This document shows, one piece after another, positions 1-5,420 of a DNA stretch of 16,376 nucleotides. The position numbers and the translations under genes are program-made. The notes below the pieces were generated by a model that saw nothing but the letters and a program-made list of their open reading frames with translations, searched no databases and had not been told where the DNA came from. This DNA comes from a bacterium (GTDB lineage: Bacteria > Patescibacteriota > Patescibacteriia > 2-12-FULL-60-25): positions 1-16,376 of the forward strand of contig JANLIO010000073.1 in assembly GCA_024654265.1 (NCBI GenBank), read 5' to 3'. Position 1 is the stretch's first letter. The number at the start of each line of letters is the position of its first letter.

Positions 1-660
1 GAACTTCCGTCGCAATGTCATGGGAAGGCCGAATGTTTTGACTCGGTCGACGAGATCATTTTTGGCCTTCGTGAGGATGTTTTGAAGATCGGTATCAAGC
101 TTCTTGATTTCTTCACTTCGTTCTTCGGACGGCGTATTTTTTGGGTTGTCACGCTGGAGAAAGAACTCCATGGTTGCAACGGCACTTAGGCGCAGTGCCT
201 CGCTCTTCCGCATCTCTTGCGTGTTCTCGAAGTGACGAACCACACATTTGAGCGCAAGCACTTCGGCGATCGCCGGAGGTGTCTCCAGAAAGAGGCTCGG
301 AAAGTTCTCGGCGTGGTAGACCAAGCTTTCGAACGTGTCCAAGTTGGTGAGATCACGCTCGCGACGCCAATCCTTCAAGATGTGTGTTTTGATGCGGAGA
401 ACTTTCACGCCCTTCTTCAGAGCGATGTACGAGATGATGTCCGCGGATGCGCCAAGCTCGGTGTAGAGCGTGTCGCCTTCGTGAACATCTTCATCGATCC
501 AACCGAACTTCGCCTCGTCACCCACCAGCTTGATCGGCTTGCGCTGATCCTTCGGAAGCGAGATGTCGACGATGACGCTCGGATTTTTGTTCTGCCAGTC
601 CACGACCCACGCGTGAGGTTCGTGGTTTTCGTTGTCGGTTGACGCGGATTTTTTTGCCAT
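1..660 (-). CDS. Hypothetical protein, 3' end outside window; weak resemblance to an IS110-type (DEDD) transposase N-terminus
   Basis: The reading frame is open from ATG 660 to the window edge (220 codons, no stop), so the C-terminus is missing. The start is well supported: AGGAGG lies just upstream on the minus strand (about 667-672). I do not firmly recognise the protein. Visible features are a charged N-terminus, a stretch around residues 63-90 (DTLYTELGASADIISYIAL, then KKGVKVLRI), and a charged helical C-terminal half with a likely coiled coil. The order Asp21, Glu68, Asp103/Asp108 and the E-L-G-x-S-A-D segment resemble the RuvC-like DEDD domain of IS110 recombinases, where a Glu sits in an E-x-T-G context. 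This was matched by eye and is weak. The Ser-containing catalytic domain that would settle it lies outside the window. Codons are mostly C/G-ending (AAG, CTC, GTC, ATC), unlike the neighbouring clp-like gene. Alternative: an orphan conserved hypothetical. Confidence 0.75.
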   Translation of the reverse strand, partial: MAKKSASTDNENHEPHAWVVDWQNKNPSVIVDISLPKDQRKPIKLVGDEAKFGWIDEDVHEGDTLYTELGASADIISYIALKKGVKVLRIKTHILKDWRRERDLTNLDTFESLVYHAENFPSLFLETPPAIAEVLALKCVVRHFENTQEMRKSEALRLSAVATMEFFLQRDNPKNTPSEERSEEIKKLDTDLQNILTKAKNDLVDRVKTFGLPMTLRRKF

Positions 661-746
661 GTGGCATCCTCCTTTTTTGTTGTACCCCCCAAAGCCTTCG
701 CGGAGGGGGAGTGTTGTCGATGTTCGAGCCCTTCCAGCGCAGGGCG

Positions 747-774
747 ATTATGCGAATATTCGCAATCTGGCGAA
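747..774 (-). promoter_or_regulatory. Candidate promoter of the 1-660 gene with a palindromic operator in its spacer
   Basis: On the minus strand, TTCGCC (774-769), 16 bases, then CATAAT (752-747). The -10 is good and the -35 is weak. A perfect 14-bp palindrome, TGCGAATATTCGCA (751-764), fills the spacer and touches the -10, which is a classic repressor position. The promoter call is inference; the palindrome is seen directly. Confidence 0.4.
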
Positions 775-828
775 AAAGGAGAAGTCGTTGAGGGATTGCC
801 AAAGTGGCACCACGAGCGTTACTTCTCC
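773..828 (-). terminator. Intrinsic terminator of the 773-924 RNA
   Basis: On the minus strand, GGAGAAGT (828-821) pairs perfectly with ACTTCTCC (785-778) and is followed by five Ts (777-773). The 35-nt loop contains a smaller hairpin TGCCA-CTT-TGGCA (809-797). The long loop makes it a weaker terminator than others in the window, or a regulated one. Confidence 0.5.
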
Positions 829-924
829 ATGATCGTCAGAAGACGATAAGAATCGAGTATGTTCACAATTTCGAAATAGGCGTGGCCTGCGTCGAATTGC
901 ATTAAGCAACTGCCACTTTGCCAC
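773..924 (-). ncRNA. Candidate small noncoding RNA or attenuated leader, about 150 nt
   Basis: A minus-strand promoter (931-959) predicts a transcript starting near 924, and an intrinsic terminator ends it near 773. Between them are three local structures. A 5' hairpin has outer arms GTGGC/GCCAC (920-924 with 882-886) and an inner AGTTGC/GCAATT stem with a 5-nt loop. A perfect 6-bp hairpin, ATCGTC-TTCT-GACGAT, lies at 832-847. The terminator hairpin lies at 778-828. The 5' end (GCAAAGTGGCA) is also complementary over 11 bases to the sequence inside the terminator loop (TGCCACTTTGGCA), so two mutually exclusive folds are possible. It could be an independent sRNA or a leader controlling the gene at 1-660. 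No known RNA family recognised. Confidence 0.5.
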
Positions 925-930
925 GTCAAA

Positions 931-959
931 CTTATACTCGATTTTAACAATAATGTCAA
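931..959 (-). promoter_or_regulatory. Promoter of the 773-924 RNA
   Basis: On the minus strand, a perfect -35 TTGACA (959-954), a 17-bp spacer, and -10 TATAAG (936-931). The predicted start is about 924-925, directly at the first hairpin of the RNA. Confidence 0.6.
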
Positions 960-1030
960 GCGCAATAGTCAAAAAAATCAGCTTAATCTAAATAAACTAT
1001 CTAGAAATCCAACCTCTTGGGTATAAAAAT

Positions 1031-1067
1031 AAAAAAACCGACCCAACCTCCGAAGAGATCAGGCCGG
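1031..1067 (-). terminator. Intrinsic terminator with UUCG tetraloop
   Basis: On the minus strand, 13 consecutive pairs (1067-1055 with 1050-1038, four of them G-U) close a C(UUCG)G tetraloop and are followed by seven Ts (1037-1031). It is one of the strongest terminators in the window. On the plus strand the same stretch is preceded, not followed, by the A-run, so it works only for minus-strand transcription. Confidence 0.85.
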
Positions 1068-1275
1068 CGTGAGGCAATGGCACTTTTGCATGAAGCAGCA
1101 GAAGCATTGCCTCGAGGAATTTCAGCATCTCGTGGTTTGCCACAAAGGGCAGTCGAACGCTTGCTGAAAAAAGGTGGAGCAACCGGGGCTTTGCCTAGTG
1201 GCAGTGCTGGAATTGCTCCGAGAAAGGTCTGGCATGGACCCGCTTGCTTTCTTGAGCAGGCGTGGTATTGCCAGA
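1031..1275 (-). ncRNA. Candidate structured noncoding RNA with five consecutive hairpins, about 245 nt
   Basis: Five stem-loops tile the minus strand with 3-8 nt linkers between promoter and terminator. H1 (1275-1228): TCTGGCA/TGCCAGA, with inner ACC/GGT, CGC/GCG and TGC/GCA pairs. H2 (1219-1176): GGAGCAA/TTGCTCC, with an inner TGCC-ACTA-GGCA. H3 (1169-1120): TTTCAGCA/TGCTGAAA, with an inner GTGG-CAAA-CCAC. H4 (1113-1071): GAGGCAAT/ATTGCCTC. H5 (1067-1038): a 13-bp terminator stem. The first three linkers are pyrimidine-rich (CCTTTCTC, ACCTTT, TTCCTC), so they could pair with purine-rich sites or bind a protein. I searched by eye for tmRNA, RNase P, SRP and 6S signatures and saw none. Reading frames across this stretch have no SD, and the minus-strand ones run through the terminator, so an RNA product is the better explanation. 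The function is unknown. Confidence 0.65.
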
Positions 1276-1280
1276 GCAAA

Positions 1281-1309
1281 TTCATAACAGATAATTTGGA
1301 TTTTGTCAA
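1281..1309 (-). promoter_or_regulatory. Promoter of the five-hairpin RNA
   Basis: On the minus strand, a perfect -35 TTGACA (1309-1304), a 17-bp spacer, and -10 TATGAA (1286-1281) preceded by TG as in an extended -10. The predicted start, about 1274-1275, falls on the first base of hairpin H1. Confidence 0.55.
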
Positions 1310-1375
1310 TGATGTGTACTGGATTGATGTTATTGAACATCACGTTTCTCTTTTTTCGCTCGGAAGTGTCGCCTC

Positions 1376-1384
1376 TGGTACAAT
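1376..1384 (+). promoter_or_regulatory. Extended -10 promoter, leaderless type, for the membrane protein and Clp-like operon
   Basis: TGG-TACAAT is followed by 6 bases and the ATG at 1391. The transcript would start at or next to the start codon. No convincing -35 and no SD at a usable distance are seen. Confidence 0.5.
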
Positions 1385-1390
1385 AGAAGG

Positions 1391-1768
1391 ATGAAATCCG
1401 CCGGAGGGGGTTTGGCGAAATTTGTTGTGTTTGATCTGATTGGAAGCATTGTTTGGTTTCCGGCGTGGTGGTATACGACCGGACTTCGGCAATTGCTTCA
1501 ATGGGTTGGACGTTCGCTTCGATATCGTGTGCGTGCATACGGATTTTCGATTTGGATTAAAAACTTTTTTGTCCCGATGTACGGGCAATATGATATTTCT
1601 GGACGTCTGATAAGTGTTTTGATGCGGTTTGTTGTATTGATTGGTCGAAGTATCGCTTTATTGGTTGAAGCGATCATTTATCTGGGGGCAGTCTTTCTTT
1701 GGTTGGTGTCACCGATTGCTATCATTCTTTTTTTGTTACTAAACGGCGCAACACTTTTTTCACTATGA
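1391..1768 (+). CDS. Small hydrophobic membrane protein coupled to the Clp-like ATPase
   Basis: A 125-residue protein of no family I recognise. It has a hydrophobic, aromatic N-terminal segment (about residues 10-35), a basic central region with many Arg/Tyr (about 36-75), and a long hydrophobic region near the C-terminus (about 76-122) that can make two membrane helices, so two or three transmembrane segments in all. The stop codon overlaps the start of the next gene (ATGA at 1765-1768), so the two are probably translationally coupled and their products may act together at the membrane. The start at 1391 sits 6 bases after a TACAAT -10, which suggests a leaderless transcript. Possible role, by context only: membrane partner, docking subunit or regulator of the Clp-like ATPase. 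Confidence 0.8.
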   Translation: MKSAGGGLAKFVVFDLIGSIVWFPAWWYTTGLRQLLQWVGRSLRYRVRAYGFSIWIKNFFVPMYGQYDISGRLISVLMRFVVLIGRSIALLVEAIIYLGAVFLWLVSPIAIILFLLLNGATLFSL

Positions 1769-4473
1769 ACGATTTCGCTCAACAAAAGATGGCGATCGTC
1801 TGCTCAGCGTGTGGGGGTGACCCTCGCACGTCGAATGAGTGTCGCGTGTGTGGTGGCGCGGGAATCGGTGTGCCGTCACCGGATGGATTTTTGGTGTGGA
1901 TGGATTCGATCGATGCAAGCCACATCTCTCTTCGACGTTTTCGCAAAAAAGCGACCATCGCATTTCACGTCATCTTAGTTGTTCTTATTTTATTGACTTG
2001 GATACTGCTTGTTTGGAATATCGCTGTACGACCATCAATTCTCGACGTATTTGAGCCACTGTTTTGGATTTCCGGACATTGGTATGTGATGACGTTTGGG
2101 CTTGGTTTACTCACAACCGGATTTTTAGTGTTTCGCCTTCGCGAGTTTTCTCATGAAGAAAAAACAATTCCTATTTGGCGGATGACACACGCGGAACGAA
2201 AGGCGTATGACACGCGAGCGGAAAGTCGAGCACGACATCGATTCAATGTGTCGCCGTATTTTTCAAATGAAGCGCGTGACGTGGTTGAAAGCGCATGGAA
2301 GATAACGAGAGATTTGCGACGAACGCAGGTGATGCCAGAAATGCTTTTTTCATCAACGCTCACGAGTCCGACTGGCGGGTTGCTGATGGCTCGTCTTGGA
2401 ATGGATTTTGAAAAGATCAAAGTTGATTTGGCGAATTTGATGGCAGAATGTTCGCCGGCAGGGGATCCGCCAATTCTTTTGTCGCGGGATGTAAAACGCG
2501 TACTGGCACTGGCGTATGCGGATGCGCGTGAACTCCGGCGGGAATATGTTGGACCAACCGAGATTTTTCTTGAGTCATTCGCCGTCTCTCTCCCACTTCA
2601 AGAATTATTGAATCGGTATGGTTTTCCACCGGAACACGTGACCGCGGTTGGCGAGTGGATCCGACTTCGGGCAAAAATGCGCGAAGATTATTTACGATTC
2701 CGCCAACTCTCTGCTCTGAAACCACGAACAACAATGAATCGTGCAATGACCGCACGGCAGGCGCCACTTCTTGATGCGTTTAGCGAAGATTTAACGCATT
2801 CTGCTCAGCAGGGAAATCTTTTTCCGCTTATGGGACGAACCGCTGAAATAGAATCGGTTTTTCAGGCGATTGAAAGTGGAAGCCGATCTGTTGTTTTGGT
2901 GGGGGAGACGGGTGTCGGAAAAACATCGATTGTGGAAGGGCTTGCACGAAGAATGGTTGAGGAGGACGTGCCAAATATCTTTTTTGATAAACGAATGGTA
3001 TCAATTCATCTTTCCGAGCTTCTTGCTGGTGGAGATGGAACATCGGCTGAACGGTTGGTTGCAATGTTAAATGAGGTTCGTCGTGCGCAAAATGTCATTC
3101 TTGTTCTTGAGGGAATTGAAGCGCTCGCAGGATCTGCATCTTCCGGCCCCATGGATTTAGCTGAAACATTGACGACAGAAATCGAGCGTGGCGGTCTCAT
3201 TGTGATTGGAACGACAACACCGCGAGCGTGGACCGAGTTTCTTGAACAGCGAACGTTGGGTTCATCATTCACCAAAGTGATTGTTCCGCCGTTAGACGCA
3301 GAACAAACATTAAAGGTGTGCATGGCGCGAAGTTCTGTGATTGAGCACGAACAAAAAATATTTTTTTCCTATTCGGCGCTACAGAAAGCAATTGTGTTTG
3401 CCGAACGATATCTCCATGATTCTGCGTCGCCTCAAAATGTCATTGAAGTGATTGGCGAGGCTGGAGTTGCGGTACGAAAAACACGCGGAGAAGGGGCGGT
3501 TGTGACTGGAGAGGATGTTGCCGGCATTATCCATGAAAAAACACAGATTCCCGTTGAAGCGGTTTCGCAGAGTGAAACTGAAAAATTATTAAACATGGAA
3601 GCGCAATTACACGGTCGGATTGTTGGGCAGGAAGAAGCGGTAACAGCCGTGTCGCAAGCGCTTCGTCGGGCACGCGCTGATATTCGTGAGGGGAAAAAGC
3701 CGATCGCATCCTTTTTATTCCTTGGGCCGACGGGTGTTGGAAAAACAGAACTTTCTAAAGCACTCTCTGCCGAATATTTTGGAGATGAGGACATGATGGT
3801 TCGCGTTGATATGTCTGAGTATCAAGATGCCGATTCGGTTGCGCGAATGATCGGTCGTTCCGGAGATCAGCGTGGAGGTCTTTTAACAGAGGCTGTGCGA
3901 AAACAACCATTTGCTCTCGTGCTCTTAGACGAAGTGGAAAAAGCACATCCCGATATTTTAAATCTTTTTTTGCAGGTGATGGATGATGGACGTCTGACGG
4001 ATGGCGTTGGGAGAACCGTTGATTTTACAAATACGATCATTATCATGACGTCGAACGCGGGAACATCATTTATCCAAGCGGAAAATGCAAAGGGAACGCC
4101 ACTACAAGCGATTAAAACCGCATTACTTGAACGAGAGCTTCGCGGATCATTCCGACCTGAATTTTTGAATCGTTTTGACGGGGTTATTGTTTTTGCTCCT
4201 CTTACGATGCAAGATGTCATGGCGATCACACGATTGCAGATGAAGACGATTGAACGACGATTAAAGGAGAAGGGAATTCAGTTTCGCGCCGAGGATGAAG
4301 CGATCAAACGATTGGCAACGGAGGGGTATGATCCATTGTTTGGCGCGCGTCCGTTAAAGCGCGTGATCCAAGAGCGCGTTGAAAATGCGCTTGCCGATCT
4401 CCTGCTTCGCAACGGAGTACGACGTGGAAACACAGTTGTTCTTATCGCGGACGGAACGTTGAAAGTTGAATAG
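1765..4473 (+). CDS. Membrane-anchored Clp/HSP100-like double AAA+ ATPase with N-terminal zinc ribbon
   Basis: A 902-residue protein. ATG 1765 is chosen over upstream in-frame codons because it overlaps the preceding stop. Domains in order: zinc ribbon with Cys13, 16, 26 and 29; two membrane helices (about 65-88 and 104-123); Clp-N-like repeat region (about 165-300); AAA+ domain D1 with Walker A 380-387 (GETGVGKT); AAA+ domain D2 with Walker A 654-661 (GPTGVGKT), Walker B 719-723 (VLLDE), sensor-1 Asn764, arginine finger Arg803, and sensor-2 Arg862 (GAR). This is the ClpC/ClpB architecture. Several standard motifs are missing: the D1 Walker B reads LEGIE (448-452) instead of IDEIH, the D1 RR fingers are SS (500-501), neither pore loop has its aromatic residue, and no IGF-type ClpP-docking loop is visible at 765-800. 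D2 looks able to hydrolyse ATP. Classical ClpCP proteolysis is unlikely; a membrane remodelling or chaperone role is inferred. Confidence 0.93.
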   Translation: MNDFAQQKMAIVCSACGGDPRTSNECRVCGGAGIGVPSPDGFLVWMDSIDASHISLRRFRKKATIAFHVILVVLILLTWILLVWNIAVRPSILDVFEPLFWISGHWYVMTFGLGLLTTGFLVFRLREFSHEEKTIPIWRMTHAERKAYDTRAESRARHRFNVSPYFSNEARDVVESAWKITRDLRRTQVMPEMLFSSTLTSPTGGLLMARLGMDFEKIKVDLANLMAECSPAGDPPILLSRDVKRVLALAYADARELRREYVGPTEIFLESFAVSLPLQELLNRYGFPPEHVTAVGEWIRLRAKMREDYLRFRQLSALKPRTTMNRAMTARQAPLLDAFSEDLTHSAQQGNLFPLMGRTAEIESVFQAIESGSRSVVLVGETGVGKTSIVEGLARRMVEEDVPNIFFDKRMVSIHLSELLAGGDGTSAERLVAMLNEVRRAQNVILVLEGIEALAGSASSGPMDLAETLTTEIERGGLIVIGTTTPRAWTEFLEQRTLGSSFTKVIVPPLDAEQTLKVCMARSSVIEHEQKIFFSYSALQKAIVFAERYLHDSASPQNVIEVIGEAGVAVRKTRGEGAVVTGEDVAGIIHEKTQIPVEAVSQSETEKLLNMEAQLHGRIVGQEEAVTAVSQALRRARADIREGKKPIASFLFLGPTGVGKTELSKALSAEYFGDEDMMVRVDMSEYQDADSVARMIGRSGDQRGGLLTEAVRKQPFALVLLDEVEKAHPDILNLFLQVMDDGRLTDGVGRTVDFTNTIIIMTSNAGTSFIQAENAKGTPLQAIKTALLERELRGSFRPEFLNRFDGVIVFAPLTMQDVMAITRLQMKTIERRLKEKGIQFRAEDEAIKRLATEGYDPLFGARPLKRVIQERVENALADLLLRNGVRRGNTVVLIADGTLKVE

Positions 4474-4477
4474 TGTT

Positions 4478-4501
4478 TGCCAACCTGCGTACGCGGTGGC
4501 A
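4478..4501 (+). other. Hairpin just after the Clp-like gene
   Basis: TGCCA...TGGCA arms continue inward through CC/GG and GCG-TA-CGC, with two single-base bulges. It begins 5 bases after the stop. No T-run follows, so it may be an mRNA 3' end or stabiliser rather than a standard terminator. Confidence 0.45.
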
Positions 4502-4575
4502 CGAATAGAAATAAACCTCCGTCTGACATTCTTGTTCTCCCTTTCATCTTTCTTATTCTGTCATCTTTTTAATTC

Positions 4576-4607
4576 TGTCATCCCCGTGAAAACGGGGATC
4601 CAGGATC
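4576..4607 (+). repeat. Palindromic repeat element, GTCATC...GATCC family, copy 1
   Basis: A perfect 8-bp stem ATCCCCGT/ACGGGGAT closes a GAAA loop (4580-4599). The core is flanked by TGTC on the left and CCAGGATC on the right. Its 26-base core is identical to that at 4804, in the same orientation. Confidence 0.8.
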
Positions 4608-4645
4608 AAAGGCAATTCTTATTTTTAGATGAAGTACTCCATTTT

Positions 4646-4680
4646 ATCCTGGGTCCCCGGGTTAAACCCGAGGATGACAG
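4646..4680 (-). repeat. Palindromic repeat element, second subtype, copy 2
   Basis: A 35-base element running ATCCTGGG...GGATGACAG on the plus strand, in inverted orientation to copies 1 and 4. It has an internal CCCCGGG/CCCGAGG-type stem around TTAAA. Together with the copy at 4702 it forms a composite of about 90 bases that recurs at 5247-5337. Confidence 0.8.
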
Positions 4681-4701
4681 GTAATAAACACGCACTCTCT
4701 T

Positions 4702-4736
4702 ATCCTGGGTCCCCGGGTTAAACCCGAGGATGACAG
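4702..4736 (-). repeat. Palindromic repeat element, second subtype, copy 3
   Basis: Identical over 35 bases to 4646-4680, separated from it by a spacer that reads GTAATAAACACGCACTCTCT from 4681. The same spacer, with one change, separates the copies at 5247 and 5303. Confidence 0.8.
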
Positions 4737-4803
4737 AAGGATGATAAGGGGATGTCAGATACTTTATATTTGGTCTTTGTTCTTTAATACGAAAACTCTT
4801 ATC

Positions 4804-4835
4804 TGTCATCCCCGTGAAAACGGGGATCCAGGATT
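4804..4835 (+). repeat. Palindromic repeat element, copy 4, abutting the GIY-YIG start
   Basis: Same ATCCCCGT-GAAA-ACGGGGAT hairpin as copy 1. Its right end (CCAGGATT) contains AGGA at 4830-4833, five bases before ATG 4839, so the element appears to supply the ribosome binding site of the next gene. Confidence 0.8.
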
Positions 4836-4838
4836 CAT

Positions 4839-5150
4839 ATGAAATCCTATTTTGTTTATATTTTAGCAAGTCAAAAAAATGGTACATTATACGTCGGGGT
4901 TACCTCAGATCTTGAAAAAAGAGTTGCCGAACATAAATTAGAGTTGATTCCAGGATTTACGAAAGAACATTCCGTTCATATGCTTGTATACTTTGAAGAA
5001 ACAAATGATATCCATATAGCAATACAACGAGAAAAGAATTTGAAAAAATGGAATCGAAAATGGAAGTTAGAGCTCATTGAAAGTATGAACCCGGCATGGA
5101 ATGATTTAGCGAAACACCTGGATCCTGTCGTTAAATCAGATGGTGATTAG
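4839..5150 (+). CDS. Small GIY-YIG superfamily endonuclease-like protein
   Basis: A 103-residue protein of the small, single-domain GIY-YIG group (UPF0213/YhbQ-like). Visible signature: V6-Y7-I8 for GIY, Y18-V19-G20 for YIG, then Arg28, His32 and Glu65 in a REKxLKKW context, the usual catalytic set. Family members are DNA nucleases related to the UvrC N-terminal domain; the substrate of this subgroup is not known to me. The gene lies between palindromic repeats on both sides. Its SD (AGGA, 4830-4833) lies inside repeat copy 4, and its last codons (from about 5117) read through CCTGGATCC...GATGGTGA, which looks like a decayed repeat. Composition is more A-rich than in neighbouring genes. Together this suggests a mobile or repeat-associated gene. 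Transcription source unclear. Confidence 0.88.
   Translation: MKSYFVYILASQKNGTLYVGVTSDLEKRVAEHKLELIPGFTKEHSVHMLVYFEETNDIHIAIQREKNLKKWNRKWKLELIESMNPAWNDLAKHLDPVVKSDGD
5117..5146 (-). repeat. Possible decayed palindromic element forming the GIY-YIG C-terminus
   Basis: CCTGGATCC, a 13-base middle, then AGATGGTGA. Read on the minus strand it resembles the intact element's TGTCATC...GGATCCAGG ends, with the central stem lost. It encodes the C-terminal residues (from LDPVV) and is inverted relative to copy 4. Confidence 0.4.
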
Positions 5151-5168
5151 GACGAAGCACTTTGTTTT

Positions 5169-5203
5169 ATTTTGGGTCCCCAGGTTAAAATCGAGTATGA
5201 CAA
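5169..5203 (-). repeat. Degenerate palindromic repeat element, second subtype
   Basis: Matches the 35-base element at 4646 with several substitutions (TTTTGGGTCCCC, then AGGTTAAAATCGAGTATGACA). It is an older or inactive copy. Confidence 0.65.
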
Positions 5204-5208
5204 GAAAT

Positions 5209-5236
5209 ATTCCACATTCCACATTCCGCATTCCGC
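5209..5236. repeat. Heptanucleotide tandem repeat, four copies
   Basis: Four consecutive ATTCCRC units (two ATTCCAC, then two ATTCCGC) lie between two palindromic elements. They resemble the heptameric short tandem repeats known from cyanobacteria in form only. Confidence 0.75.
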
Positions 5237-5246
5237 ATCTCCTTTG

Positions 5247-5281
5247 ATCCTGGGTCCCCGGGTTAAACCCGAGGATGACAG
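5247..5281 (-). repeat. Palindromic repeat element, second subtype
   Basis: Identical over 35 bases to 4646-4680. It is the first half of the second composite unit. Confidence 0.8.
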
Positions 5282-5302
5282 ATAATAAACACGCACTCTC
5301 TG

Positions 5303-5337
5303 ATCCTGGGTCCCCGGGTTAAACCCGAGGATGACAA
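5303..5337 (-). repeat. Palindromic repeat element, second subtype
   Basis: Near-identical to 4702-4736 and second half of the composite at 5247-5337. Between 5338 and 5420 I see only AT-rich sequence and no clear promoter for the next gene. Confidence 0.8.
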
Positions 5338-5420
5338 ATGTGATCAATATTCCAAATTCCCTTCAAAAAAGTAATCTCTCCACTCAGATGAGATGGTAAA
5401 AAACTCGAAATACGTGATCT

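Noticed and set aside
217..642. Plus-strand frame of 141 codons
   Set aside because: It is antisense to the SD-bearing minus-strand gene at 1-660 and has no SD or family match.
748..972. Minus-strand frame of 74 codons
   Set aside because: Its start lies upstream of the predicted transcript start and it has no SD; it crosses the terminator hairpin.
1001..1309. Minus-strand frame of 102 codons over the same region
   Set aside because: It begins within the -35 region of the RNA promoter and continues through the strong terminator at 1031-1067.
1017..1394. A 125-codon plus-strand frame across the hairpin region, ending in overlap with the next start (ATGA)
   Set aside because: It starts at TTG with no SD or promoter, matches no family, and the same bases form five tiled stems with promoter and terminator on the other strand. 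The overlap with ATG 1391 can be chance. A protein is not excluded.
4466..4684. Plus-strand frame containing SVIPVKTGIQ and LGPRVKPEDD
   Set aside because: These peptides are translations of the palindromic repeats, a common source of false proteins.
4576..5337. CRISPR array
   Set aside because: Repeats are palindromic, occur in both orientations, have irregular spacing and no unique spacers of constant length, and no cas gene is present.
4606..5347. Minus-strand frames with WIPVFTGMTDK and SSSGLTRGPRIK at 4606-4887 and 5147-5347
   Set aside because: They are translations of the same repeats with no SD and no conserved domain.
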